From NCBI RefSeq assembly GCF_913775355.1, contig NZ_CAJYIU010000325.1:1-49450 (forward strand): DNA of 49,450 bases, given 5' to 3'. Both the position numbers and the translations under genes were made by a program. Below the pieces are notes generated by a model that saw only the letters and a list, made by a program, of their open reading frames with translations, searched no databases and had not been told where the DNA came from. This DNA comes from an uncultured Aureimonas sp. (GTDB lineage: Bacteria; Pseudomonadota; Alphaproteobacteria; Rhizobiales; Rhizobiaceae). This document shows positions 42,456 to 49,450 of the stretch, piece after piece; the stretch's first letter is position 1, and each line of letters begins with the position of its first letter.

Positions 42456-42484
42456 AATATATTGCACTGCACAAAAGCCCGCAA
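42456..42484 (-). promoter_or_regulatory. Phasin promoter with overlapping palindrome (possible PhaR site)
   Basis: On the minus strand TTGCGG (42479-42484) and TATATT (42456-42461) are 17 bases apart. TGCACTGCA at 42463-42471, a palindrome with a central C, lies in the spacer next to the -10. TGC-rich palindromes near phasin genes are bound by PhaR in other alphaproteobacteria. The link to PhaR is inferred. Confidence 0.55.
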
Positions 42485-42718
42485 GGGGATGGTGCGGCGC
42501 GTCATGACGATTTTCGCCGTCGGTCGATCACGACAATTCGAGGCGAATGCCACAAACCGATCACAAGGTTCCGGCAACCATAAACGGATTGGTAAGACCG
42601 CCCTGCGTATCTTTCCCACAAGAAGAGATCGCGAAGACACAGTCTTTAGGACCTGGACAGGCGCTTGGCGTCGCGACCGGGGGCAGCATCTCGACACACG
42701 AACACGAGAGTGCCGCCC
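42485..42718. other. Intergenic region before the carboxypeptidase gene
   Basis: Together with the phasin promoter it forms a 323-base divergent gap. It must hold the promoter of the carboxypeptidase gene, but I see no convincing -35 and -10 pair, no repeat and no further gene. Confidence 0.4.
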
Positions 42719-44197
42719 ATGCCGCTGACCATGTCGACGATCACCGCCGCAGCGAAGCGCATGTCCCAGTGCCTGATGGCCGCCACCCTGATCGGCGGCG
42801 CGGTTCTCGCCATCGTCCCGGCGCAAGCCCAGGAATCACCGGACCGCTACTCTGCGATCGTGATCGACGCTAACAACGGCAAGGTCCTCTTTGCGCGTAG
42901 CGCTGACGACCGTCGCTATCCCGCTTCGCTTACCAAGATGATGACCCTCTACATGCTCTTCGACGCGCTGGAGAGCGGCCGGGCGACGCTGTCGACGCCG
43001 ATGAAGGTTTCGGCCTACGCCGCCGCCCGTCCGCCCTCCAAGCTCGGCCTGAAGACCGGCTCGACGCTCTCGGTCGAGGAAGGCATCATGGGCCTCGTCA
43101 CCCGCTCGGCCAACGATGCGGCCGTCGTGATCGGCGAGTTCCTCGGCGGCAGCGAAACCCGTTTCGCGGAGATGATGACCGCCAAGGCGCGCAAGCTCGG
43201 CATGTCGCGCACCACGTTCCAGAACGCCAACGGCCTGCCGAACGACGCGCAGATGACCACGGCCCGCGACATGGCGACGCTCGGTATCGCACTGCGCGAG
43301 CATTTCCCGCAGTATTATAAGTACTTCAGCACACGCAGCTTCAACTTCCGCGGCCAGACCATCGGCAACCACAACCGGCTGCTCGGGCGCGTCGAGGGCG
43401 TCGACGGCATCAAGACCGGCTTCATCAACAAGTCCGGCTTCAATCTGGTCACCTCGGTCGTGCGCGGCGACCGAAAGCTGGTCGCCGTCGTGATGGGCGG
43501 GCGCACGGCCCGCGCTCGCGACGACCATATGGCCGATCTCGTCAAGCAGTACCTTCCACAGACGAGCACCCGCGCCTCGACGGCTTTGATTGCTGCCTAC
43601 AACCCGAGCGCCCGCGGCCCGGCCGTCACCGCCCACGCGGAAACCGTCGCGGAAGCCGTGCTTCCGAGCGCCGTGCCGGTGCCGACCCGCCGCACTTCGA
43701 ATATCAACCAGCGCGTCGCCGAAGCCTACGGGGCCAACGCGACCGGCGCGATGAACGCGATCACGGCACCCGAGCGCCGCTCCGTTGTCGGCCGCGACGC
43801 GATCCGCGAAGCGCTGGAAGCCAACGACCGCGCCGCGCCGAACGTGGCGACCGCGCTGGCCGCGGCCCCCGTTCCCCGCGCCTCGATCCCCAACGTCATC
43901 ACGCAGGCGGCGGCGACGCCGATGCCGACCGCCAGCCGCGAGATCGCGTCGGGTTGGGTTGTGCAGATCGCGGCCACCCCGGCCGAGGCCACCGCCTACG
44001 ATATCCTGTCGGAAGCCAAGCAGCGCGCCGGCTCCGCGCTCGCCGGCGCCCAGGCCTTCACCCAGGCCGTCGCCAACGGCTCGCAGACCCTCTACCGGGC
44101 CCGGTTCTCCGGCTTTGCCGACAAGGCTGCCGCAAACGCCGCCTGCGATGCGCTGAAGAGCAAGGCCTACGCCTGCTACGCCATCGCGGCGAACTAA
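42719..44197 (+). CDS. D-alanyl-D-alanine carboxypeptidase with C-terminal SPOR domain
   Basis: This penicillin-binding protein (S11 family) removes the last D-Ala of peptidoglycan peptides in the periplasm. The 492-residue precursor has a signal peptide ending near VPAQA (about residue 37). The catalytic motifs are Ser70-x-x-Lys73 (SLTK), Ser130-Ala-Asn132, and Lys232-Thr-Gly234, all intact. A low-complexity Ala-rich region runs from about 300 to 415. A SPOR-like domain (ASGWVVQIAATPAEATAYDI to KSKAYACYAI) follows, which would bind denuded septal glycan and place it at the division site. Starts at 42719 or 42731 are possible; GAGAG precedes the first. Confidence 0.93.
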   Translation: MPLTMSTITAAAKRMSQCLMAATLIGGAVLAIVPAQAQESPDRYSAIVIDANNGKVLFARSADDRRYPASLTKMMTLYMLFDALESGRATLSTPMKVSAYAAARPPSKLGLKTGSTLSVEEGIMGLVTRSANDAAVVIGEFLGGSETRFAEMMTAKARKLGMSRTTFQNANGLPNDAQMTTARDMATLGIALREHFPQYYKYFSTRSFNFRGQTIGNHNRLLGRVEGVDGIKTGFINKSGFNLVTSVVRGDRKLVAVVMGGRTARARDDHMADLVKQYLPQTSTRASTALIAAYNPSARGPAVTAHAETVAEAVLPSAVPVPTRRTSNINQRVAEAYGANATGAMNAITAPERRSVVGRDAIREALEANDRAAPNVATALAAAPVPRASIPNVITQAAATPMPTASREIASGWVVQIAATPAEATAYDILSEAKQRAGSALAGAQAFTQAVANGSQTLYRARFSGFADKAAANAACDALKSKAYACYAIAAN

Positions 44198-44300
44198 CCA
44201 GCCTTCCCAGCCAACCCGAAACGTCGTGCGTCGCGCGGAGCCCTTCGGCTCCGGACGGTCCCCCTTTGCCCGCAGTTCTCCGAGCGTAACCGAGGTTCCC

Positions 44301-44564
44301 ATGTCGTTCGAAACCGAAAGCGCCCTCCTGCCGACCTCCGAGCAGAAGTCGACCGTGATCGGGCTGCACCCGCTGCAGCAGGCGGCCGCACGGCTCACCG
44401 ACTACCGCGACGGTCGCTCGCGCATGCGTGCCAAGGATCTCGTGGGTATGCTTCTGTGCCACGGCGCGCGCGCCTGGCGTGCCTCACAGCCCCGGTCGAA
44501 CACGCGTCTCGTGGTGCGCTCGGCGTCCGGCAATCCGGCCGTCCGCATCGCGTTCGGCCGCTAA
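44301..44564 (+). CDS. Small basic protein of unknown function
   Basis: I do not recognise this 87-residue protein. It begins MSFETESALLPTSEQKSTV and ends SGNPAVRIAFGR. It is rich in Arg and Ala with a basic central part (TDYRDGRSRMRAKDLVGMLLCHGARAWR). It has no signal peptide and no clear membrane segment. GAGG lies five bases before the ATG at 44301, and the stop is only three bases from the convergent DUF1489 stop. Both points favour a real gene. It follows the carboxypeptidase gene by 103 bases, with a short hairpin at 44236-44253 between them. Confidence 0.6.
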   Translation: MSFETESALLPTSEQKSTVIGLHPLQQAAARLTDYRDGRSRMRAKDLVGMLLCHGARAWRASQPRSNTRLVVRSASGNPAVRIAFGR

Positions 44565-44567
44565 GGT

Positions 44568-44990
44568 TCAGAGAAGGCCGAGTTCCGCCAGTTCCAGGCG
44601 AAGGGTGGGCGGAAGCTCGGTCAAATCCGCTCCATCCCCGAGATCGGCCGGCGCATCCTCGGGTGTCAGGTAGCGCCAGCCCTGGAACGGCCGCTTCGGC
44701 AGCGGCCAGGTCCGGATGAAGTCCGGTTTCAGGACGATCCGGCACCGCTCGATCCCATCCTCGGTGCGAATCGCGTCGAAGCGCAAGATCGGCTGGCGCA
44801 CCTGAACCTGCCCCTTGATGACCCAGAACAGCGAGCCGGCGCCGATCATCTCGTCGGCGCGCTTCGGCATGACGCGGGTTACATGGGTCTGCTCGGCGCC
44901 CGGTCCGGAGGACAGGCGGGTGCGAACATGGGCCTCCAGCTCTTCGACGCTGTCGACACCCACGCAAAGCTTGATCATATGGAGCGGCAT
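44568..44990 (-). CDS. DUF1489 family protein
   Basis: This 140-residue protein of unknown function is conserved in alphaproteobacteria. Typical blocks are HMIKLCVGVDSVEEL at the start, THVTRVMPKRADEM, SLFWVIKGQVQVRQPILRF, RCRIVLKPDFIRTWPLPKRP, and FQGWRYL. It has no signal peptide and no membrane segment. The ATG at 44988-44990 was taken because it begins the conserved region; an earlier ATG adds 34 unlike residues. Its neighbours give no firm clue. It diverges from the DUF599 gene by 110 bases. Confidence 0.85.
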   Translation of the reverse strand: MPLHMIKLCVGVDSVEELEAHVRTRLSSGPGAEQTHVTRVMPKRADEMIGAGSLFWVIKGQVQVRQPILRFDAIRTEDGIERCRIVLKPDFIRTWPLPKRPFQGWRYLTPEDAPADLGDGADLTELPPTLRLELAELGLL

Positions 44991-45100
44991 GCGCGGTGTT
45001 TGCTCGCGCCTTCGGGCGCCGTCAAGGCAAGGTCGCATGTGACGGATCGGCGCCGCAGCGCCGTCCGTCAAACTTCGTCCCGTCGCTGTCACGAGCCATC

Positions 45101-45799
45101 ATGCGCATCGCCGACATTTTCGACTTCCCGAACCTCCTCGCCTTCGGCGCCTTCCTCGGCGGCTGGATCGCCTACTCCTTCGTGGTCGAGTTTCCGGTCT
45201 TCGCTCGCCATGGCCTCAGCCGGCAGATGAACCGGCAGCGGGAGGTCTGGATGCAGACGCTCCTGAAGCGCGACCTCCGGATGATCGACACCGCGATCAT
45301 GACCGGGCTTCAGCAGGGCACCGGCTTCTTCGCCTCCGCCTGCATCTTCGCCATCGGCGGCTGCTTCGCGCTGATCGGTTCGGCGGAGCAGATCGCGCTG
45401 ATCGTCACCGACCTGCCGCTGGAGGGACACTTCGATCGCGGGCTGGTGGAGGCGAAGCTCCTCGGCCTCGTGACGATCTTCGCCTTCGCCTTCTTCAAGT
45501 TTGGCTGGTCGTACCGGCTCTTCAACTACTGCTCGATCCTCATCGGCGCGATCCCGATGCGGCAGGAGGCTGACGCCAACCCGGAAGCGGCGGAGGCAGC
45601 CGTGCGCCGCGCGCTGACCATGAACCGGATCGCGGCGCGGCACTTCAACGCCGGCCTGCGCGGCATCTTCTTCGGGCTGGCCTATCTCGGATGGTTCGTC
45701 GGCCCGCTGGTGCTGGTCGGCGCCACCGTTCTGGTGATCCTGATCCTCGGCCACCGGCAGTTCTTTTCCGACGCCAACGTCTCCCTGCGAGAGCCATGA
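45101..45799 (+). CDS. DUF599 domain-containing membrane protein
   Basis: This 232-residue inner-membrane protein has four likely membrane segments, for example LLAFGAFLGGWIAYSFVVEF, TGFFASACIFAIGGCFALIG, and a C-terminal VGPLVLVGATVLVILILG. The family motif FKFGWSYRLFNYCSILIGAIP and MNRQREVWMQTLLKRDLRM are present. Function is unknown. The ATG at 45101 begins the conserved region. Its stop overlaps the start of the next gene (ATGA), so the two are coupled. Confidence 0.88.
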   Translation: MRIADIFDFPNLLAFGAFLGGWIAYSFVVEFPVFARHGLSRQMNRQREVWMQTLLKRDLRMIDTAIMTGLQQGTGFFASACIFAIGGCFALIGSAEQIALIVTDLPLEGHFDRGLVEAKLLGLVTIFAFAFFKFGWSYRLFNYCSILIGAIPMRQEADANPEAAEAAVRRALTMNRIAARHFNAGLRGIFFGLAYLGWFVGPLVLVGATVLVILILGHRQFFSDANVSLREP

Positions 45800-46071
45800 T
45801 GCCCGAGCACTTCGACCAAACCGCGCTGCGCGATGAGATTCTGCGCGCGGTGCATGAGCGCGGCGCGGGCAAGACGGTCTGTCCGTCCGAGATCGCGCGG
45901 AACCTCGCAGGTTCCGACGAGAAGGTCTGGCGGCTGCTGATGCAGCCGATCCGGCGGGCGGCGATCGACCTCTGGGACGAAGGGCGCGTCGTCATCAAGC
46001 GCAAGGGCCGGCACGTGGCGCCGGCCGACCTCAAGGGGATCTACCGCCTGTCCCTCCCCGACGGGGCCTGA
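45796..46071 (+). CDS. DUF3253 domain-containing protein
   Basis: This 91-residue protein of unknown function has a compact winged-helix-like arrangement: LRDEILRAVHERGAGKTVCP, SEIARNLAGSDEKVWRLLMQ, RRAAIDLWDEGRVVIKRKGR. The RRAAxxLxxxGRVxIxRKG pattern is typical of DUF3253 and resembles small DNA-binding domains, but no role is shown. Two consecutive ATGs (45796 and 45799) can start it; the first overlaps the upstream stop. It ends three bases from the convergent ydcF-like gene. Confidence 0.87.
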   Translation: MMPEHFDQTALRDEILRAVHERGAGKTVCPSEIARNLAGSDEKVWRLLMQPIRRAAIDLWDEGRVVIKRKGRHVAPADLKGIYRLSLPDGA

Positions 46072-46074
46072 TCG

Positions 46075-46872
46075 TCAGGCGCGCGGCGCGGGAAACAGGG
46101 CGTCGATCTTTCCGGTCATCCGGTACACCGCGAGACCGAGATACTCCCGGATCGCGAAGTGCACCTTCTCGAGGTTGCGCACGGTCGTCGCGGACGGTCG
46201 ATAGACGGCGGAGCCGGAGGGCGTCTGGTAGTCCGTCGGATAGGGAAACACGTCGAAGCCCGCGACCCGGAAACAACCGACGGCGCGCGGCATGTGGGCG
46301 GCGGATGTCACGAGCAGCCAGGTCTCGCCCGGCTTCGGCTCTGCGATCTCCCGCGTGTAGACGGCGTTCTCGACCGTGTTGCGCGAGCGATCCTCGAGCT
46401 CCAGCCGCTCCGGGGCAAGCCCAAGCGCCGCGAACAGCTTCTCGGCCATCGATGACTCGGTGATATCGGCCTCCAGCATCGCCGCGGCGCCGCCGCTGAA
46501 GACAACGCGCGCCTGCGGGAACTGGCGGGCGAGCGCCATGGTTGTCGTGATCCGATCGGCGGCGTCGTTCAGTTCCAGCTCGCCACGCGTACGTCCGATG
46601 CGCGTGTCGAACGAGCCCCCGAGCACGACGATACCCGCGACGTTGGCGGGAAGCTGAGGCTTGGGAAACCGGTTCTCCAGAACGCTCAGCATCAGGAGCC
46701 CGAGCGGCGTCAGGCTGACGATCGCAAGGATGAAGAACGACGTGCCGACGAGGCCGAGCCCGAGACGCGGCATCTTGAGCAGAAAGGCCAGGATGCCGGC
46801 CGACCCGATCAGGAGGATGATCACGAGCGGCTGGACGACGAACCAGAGAATCTTGGACGCGGCGAAGAACAT
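46075..46872 (-). CDS. YdcF/ElyC/SanA family protein (DUF218)
   Basis: The family includes ElyC, which affects envelope synthesis in Escherichia coli. This 265-residue protein has two N-terminal membrane segments (about 5-30 and 38-60), then a DUF218 domain. The domain has VAGIVVLGGSFDTRIGRTRG, ARVVFSGGAAAM, EDRSRNTVENAVYTREI, and WLLVTSAAHMPRAVGCFRVAGF. The conserved Arg-Asn-Thr and Ser-Ala-His-Met-Pro-Arg motifs are present. It is probably periplasmic after the second segment. It lies 47 bases after the aldo/keto reductase gene on the same strand. Confidence 0.9.
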   Translation of the reverse strand: MFFAASKILWFVVQPLVIILLIGSAGILAFLLKMPRLGLGLVGTSFFILAIVSLTPLGLLMLSVLENRFPKPQLPANVAGIVVLGGSFDTRIGRTRGELELNDAADRITTTMALARQFPQARVVFSGGAAAMLEADITESSMAEKLFAALGLAPERLELEDRSRNTVENAVYTREIAEPKPGETWLLVTSAAHMPRAVGCFRVAGFDVFPYPTDYQTPSGSAVYRPSATTVRNLEKVHFAIREYLGLAVYRMTGKIDALFPAPRA

Positions 46873-46919
46873 GGATCCGATCGTTTCTGGCTAACGCAGC
46901 CGCATCGTGTGCGCCGGTG

Positions 46920-47759
46920 TCAGCGATCGTCCCAGCGGGGCGCGAAGGCCGGATTCACCAAGCGTTGGCGGCTCCGCGACATCTCGTGCAGGCGGCGACG
47001 GTCCTCGTCCTGAAGCTCGAAGTCGAAGACGTCAAGGTTCTCGACCAGTCGCTCGGGCTTCGACGTGCGCGGGATAGCGCCCATCATCGGCTGCTCGATC
47101 TCCCACCGGAGCACGACCTGCGCCGGCGTCTTGCCGTAGCGCTGCGCCATCTCGACGACCGCGGGATCGGTCAGGAGGTCCTTGCCCTGGCCGATCGGCG
47201 AATAGGCGATCATCGCCATGCCGAGACGCTGGCAGGCCTTGTGCACCTTCTCCTGCGATAGGCGCGGATGGTACTCAACCTGATTGCAGATCAGGGGATG
47301 GCGGCTGAGTCCGGCGGCTCGCTCCAGCAGCGCCGAATCGAAGTTCGCCACGCCGATGTGCCGGGTCAAACCGTCCTCCCGGGCCCGGTTGAGGGCGTCG
47401 ATCGTCCCCTCCAGCGGGATCGAGGCGTTCGGCCAGTGGATCAGCAGGAGGTCGACCGCGCCGATGTCGAGCGCGCGGACCGCCGCCTCGGCCGAGCGGC
47501 GGAAGTCGCTTGGCGCGAGGTCGTCGGTCCAGACCTTGGTGGTGACGAAGAGTTCGTCGCGGTCGATCCCGCTCGCGCGGATGCCCTGCCCGACCTCCGC
47601 TTCGTTTCCGTACATGCGGGCCGTGTCGAGGTGCCGGTAGCCGGCGCCGATCGCCTTGCCGACCATCTCGACGCAGGTCTCGCCCTCCAGACGGTAGGTT
47701 CCGAGACCGATCGCGGGGATTCTGGCACCATTAGCTTCGATGATCTTCATGGCATCCAT
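46920..47759 (-). CDS. Aldo/keto reductase
   Basis: The enzyme would reduce aldehydes or ketones with NADPH; it most resembles 2,5-diketo-D-gluconate-reductase-like members. The 279-residue barrel has IPAIGLGTYRLEGETC, and the catalytic tetrad Asp45, Tyr50 (DTARMYGNEAEVG), Lys75 (FVTTKVW) and His108 (LLIHWP), all present. NQVEYHPRLSQ and AIPRTSKPERLVENLDVFDF close the cofactor site. The ATG at 47757-47759 or 47750 can start it. It diverges from the DUF1624 gene across 91 bases. The natural substrate is unknown. Confidence 0.93.
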   Translation of the reverse strand: MDAMKIIEANGARIPAIGLGTYRLEGETCVEMVGKAIGAGYRHLDTARMYGNEAEVGQGIRASGIDRDELFVTTKVWTDDLAPSDFRRSAEAAVRALDIGAVDLLLIHWPNASIPLEGTIDALNRAREDGLTRHIGVANFDSALLERAAGLSRHPLICNQVEYHPRLSQEKVHKACQRLGMAMIAYSPIGQGKDLLTDPAVVEMAQRYGKTPAQVVLRWEIEQPMMGAIPRTSKPERLVENLDVFDFELQDEDRRRLHEMSRSRQRLVNPAFAPRWDDR

Positions 47760-47850
47760 CCCCGTCTCGCTTCCGTGCGGCGGCCCGACCGGTCGCCTTC
47801 GATAGCGATTTCAGATAGGCGGGATGCCGTCAGGACCAGAGGAGTTCACC

Positions 47851-48807
47851 ATGAGCGCAACCCAGCCCGCCCGGTTCGGCTCGCGCGTCGAGCTTCTCGA
47901 TGTCCTGCGCGGCGTCGCTCTGCTCGCCATGCTCGTCTACCATTTCACCTGGGATCTCGAGTTCTTCGGCTACCTGCCTCCGGGATATGCGCAGGTCGGC
48001 GGCTGGCGCCTGTTCGCACGATCGATCGCGATCAGCTTCCTCGTCCTCGTCGGTTTGAGCCTGTTCCTCGCCAACCGGCACGAAATCCGCTGGCCGTCCT
48101 TCGGAAAGCGGCTCGCGCAGATCGTCGCCGGCGCTGCCGTGATCTCCGTCGCGACCTACGCCTTCACGCCGGACTCGTTCGTCTTCTTCGGCATCCTGCA
48201 CCTGATCGCCGTGGCCAGCGTCATCGGTCTTCTGGCGATCCGCCTGCCGTTCGCTCTCAATCTCGTGCTGGCCGCCGTTCTAATTGCGCTGCCGCTCGCC
48301 GTCTCGACGCCGCTCACGGACTCGCGCTGGCTCGCCTGGATCGGGCTGTCGGACCGCCCGCCAATCTCCAACGATTTCGTGCCGCTGATTCCATGGCTCG
48401 CCCCCGTCCTCGCCGGCGTCGCACTGGCGCAGATGGCCGAGCGGTTCGCGGTCTGGCCGCGCCTGCGACGGCTGAACGGCCGGTTCGGTCCAGCGCGCCA
48501 TCTTGGCCGCCTCGGCCAGCATTCGCTCCTGTTCTACCTCCTCCACCAGCCGATCTCGATCGGCCTTGTCGCCGCCTTCGCCTGGATTTCGCCGCCCGAC
48601 CAGACCGCCGCCTTCGATCAAAGCTGCCGCCAGACATGCCTTCAGTCGCGCGATGAAGGCTTCTGCCAGCGATATTGCGGATGCGTGCTGCAGGACCTGA
48701 CCCGCCAAGATCTTCTCGCCGACCTTCTGGCCGGGCGTCTCGACGAGGCGAAACAGCAGATGGTGCGCCGGAGCGTCGACCAGTGCTCGTTCTCAGCCGA
48801 ACCTTGA
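47851..48807 (+). CDS. DUF1624 (heparan-alpha-glucosaminide N-acetyltransferase-like) membrane protein with Cys-rich tail
   Basis: This 318-residue protein has about seven membrane segments. The family start LLDVLRGVALLAMLVYHFTWDLEFFGY carries the conserved Arg and His of the acyltransferase core, and GQHSLLFYLLHQPISIGLV closes it. It probably moves acyl groups across the inner membrane; the target is unknown. After the last segment a tail contains Cys-x3-Cys-x8-Cys-x3-Cys-x-Cys and one more Cys near the end (DQCSFSAEP). The pattern could hold disulfides or a metal. AGAGGAG lies six bases before the ATG at 47851. It ends four bases from the MerR stop. Confidence 0.88.
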   Translation: MSATQPARFGSRVELLDVLRGVALLAMLVYHFTWDLEFFGYLPPGYAQVGGWRLFARSIAISFLVLVGLSLFLANRHEIRWPSFGKRLAQIVAGAAVISVATYAFTPDSFVFFGILHLIAVASVIGLLAIRLPFALNLVLAAVLIALPLAVSTPLTDSRWLAWIGLSDRPPISNDFVPLIPWLAPVLAGVALAQMAERFAVWPRLRRLNGRFGPARHLGRLGQHSLLFYLLHQPISIGLVAAFAWISPPDQTAAFDQSCRQTCLQSRDEGFCQRYCGCVLQDLTRQDLLADLLAGRLDEAKQQMVRRSVDQCSFSAEP

Positions 48808-48811
48808 TCCG

Positions 48812-49204
48812 TCAGCTGGTGGGCGAAATGCCGAGTTCGGCCATGCGCGTGAGACACGCTTCCTCGGCCTGATCGAGTTCCGACAGGAGATCCTCGATAT
48901 CGCGGCGCTTCTGCTCGAGTTCGGCGCGGCGCTCGCTGACGCGGCGGATGATCGTGCGCAACTGGCCCGCCTCGCCCGGCGGCGTGCGGTACATGCCCAT
49001 GATCTCGCGAATCTCAGCGATCGAAAATCCTAGGCGCTTGCCGCGCAGAATCATCTTGAGGAGCTGGCGGTCGGAATGCCGGAACAGCCGGGTACGGCCG
49101 CGGCGAATGGGGGCGATCAGCCCCTCGTCCTCGTAGAAGCGAATCGTGCGCGTGGAAATGTCGAATTCCCGCGTCAGTTCGGTGATCGTATAATAGTCGC
49201 GCAT
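48812..49204 (-). CDS. MerR family transcriptional regulator (LiuR/AtuR-like)
   Basis: This 130-residue regulator has an N-terminal MerR winged helix (YYTITELTREFDISTRTIRF, then YEDEGLIAPIRRGRTRLFRH). A coiled-coil dimer helix follows (IIRRVSERRAELEQKRRDIEDLL) with a short C-terminus. The N-terminus is like that of LiuR-type regulators, which control leucine/isovalerate degradation. A single Cys (EEACLTRM) is not enough for a metal-binding MerR. GAGGGG lies before the ATG at 49204. A palindrome of LiuR-box type is found 32 bases upstream and suggests autoregulation. No catabolic genes are visible on either side within the window. Confidence 0.88.
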   Translation of the reverse strand: MRDYYTITELTREFDISTRTIRFYEDEGLIAPIRRGRTRLFRHSDRQLLKMILRGKRLGFSIAEIREIMGMYRTPPGEAGQLRTIIRRVSERRAELEQKRRDIEDLLSELDQAEEACLTRMAELGISPTS

Positions 49205-49235
49205 CCGGCAGCCCCTCTACGGGCGAGACAAACCA

Positions 49236-49255
49236 GATTGACGTAAAAGTCAATC
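49236..49255. promoter_or_regulatory. Palindrome upstream of the MerR gene (candidate operator)
   Basis: GATTGAC and GTCAATC flank GTAAAA, 32 bases ahead of the MerR ATG. TTGAC...GTCAA resembles the palindrome reported for LiuR-type regulators (TTGACGTnnACGTCAA). A TTGACT within it could serve as the -35 of the MerR gene on the minus strand. Confidence 0.5.
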
Positions 49256-49271
49256 GCGACGCAATCCGACA

Positions 49272-49291
49272 GCCTCGCGAGGCAGCGAGGC
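49272..49291. other. Short hairpin between tRNA-Leu and the MerR gene
   Basis: GCCTCGC and GCGAGGC pair around GAGGCA. It lies 40 bases after the tRNA 3' end on the minus strand. There is no T-run, so a terminator role for the tRNA is only possible. Confidence 0.3.
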
Positions 49292-49330
49292 TTATCTCAG
49301 AACAGCAATGTCATGAAAATCAAGAAAGGC

Positions 49331-49415
49331 TGGTGCGGTCGAGAAGACTCGAACTTCCACGGGTTGCCCCACAGCGACCTCAACGCTGCGCGTCTACCAA
49401 TTCCGCCACGACCGC
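49331..49415 (-). tRNA. tRNA-Leu (GAG anticodon)
   Basis: Read on the minus strand the sequence starts GCGGTCG and ends CGACCGC-A-CCA, giving a perfect seven-pair acceptor stem with CCA encoded. The anticodon stem CAGCG/CGCTG encloses TTGAGGT, so the anticodon is GAG. A long variable arm (TGGGGCAACCCGTGG region) follows, as expected for a leucine tRNA, and then the T arm with GTTCGAGTC. The length is 85 bases including CCA. Confidence 0.95.
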
Positions 49416-49450
49416 ACGCCGTGTTCCGGTCCGAAGGCCGGCCCGGTCTG

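Noticed and set aside
42836-44398. A 520-codon open frame on the minus strand opposite the carboxypeptidase gene
   Set aside because: Again Arg/Gly/His-rich shadow composition; the plus strand holds a complete enzyme with all catalytic motifs.

Overview
The window is a gene-dense stretch of a high-G+C alphaproteobacterial chromosome, most probably from the order Hyphomicrobiales (Rhizobiales). The signs are the eno-divIC-pdhA-pdhB-pdhC order with a lipoyl domain fused to E1-beta, the ppiD-trpD-trpC-moaC-moeA-lexA-comEC-gltX-gltA block, LpxI instead of LpxH, an EipB (DUF1849) protein, a phasin, and a GAAC-N7-GAAC LexA box. Family and genus cannot be set from the sequence alone. I see no insertion sequence, prophage, CRISPR array or obvious foreign island.

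Layout. Positions 1-8915 (minus strand) carry central metabolism: pyruvate dehydrogenase E2 (partial), E1-beta and E1-alpha, the divisome protein FtsB/DivIC, enolase, KdsA, CTP synthase, SecG and triosephosphate isomerase. Positions 9085-15241 (plus) form a tightly coupled run: a membrane-anchored PPIase, trpD, trpC, moaC and moeA with ATGA-type junctions, then lexA behind its own promoter and operator. comEC (minus) overlaps the end of lexA and diverges from gltX-gltA (plus). Positions 20551-33715 (minus) are the large envelope and translation cluster: rpsB, tsf, pyrH, frr, uppS, cdsA, rseP, bamA, lpxD, fabZ, lpxA, lpxI, lpxB. It joins ribosome assembly and recycling, UMP kinase, undecaprenyl and phospholipid synthesis, intramembrane proteolysis, outer-membrane protein assembly and lipid A synthesis. 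The dxr gene often found between cdsA and rseP is absent here.

Positions 33883-49450 are a mosaic of short units: EipB, a RidA-type enamine deaminase, a glycerophosphodiester phosphodiesterase, a FemAB-like acyltransferase, a HIT hydrolase, an AzlCD exporter, the ClpS-ClpA protease adaptor and unfoldase, a phasin, a D,D-carboxypeptidase with SPOR domain, an unknown 87-residue protein, DUF1489, DUF599 and DUF3253 proteins, a YdcF/ElyC protein, an aldo/keto reductase, a DUF1624 membrane acyltransferase, a MerR regulator and tRNA-Leu(GAG).

The genes themselves are mostly core. The points worth a second look are mainly regulatory or architectural: a LexA operator inside the lexA promoter spacer, a palindrome overlapping the phasin promoter, a perfect 17-bp palindrome between eipB and ridA, an exact 18-bp repeat just after two unrelated stop codons, a gltA terminator embedded in the last codons of lpxB, a structured rpsB leader, and the missing dxr. 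I did not find a convincing undescribed multi-gene system.
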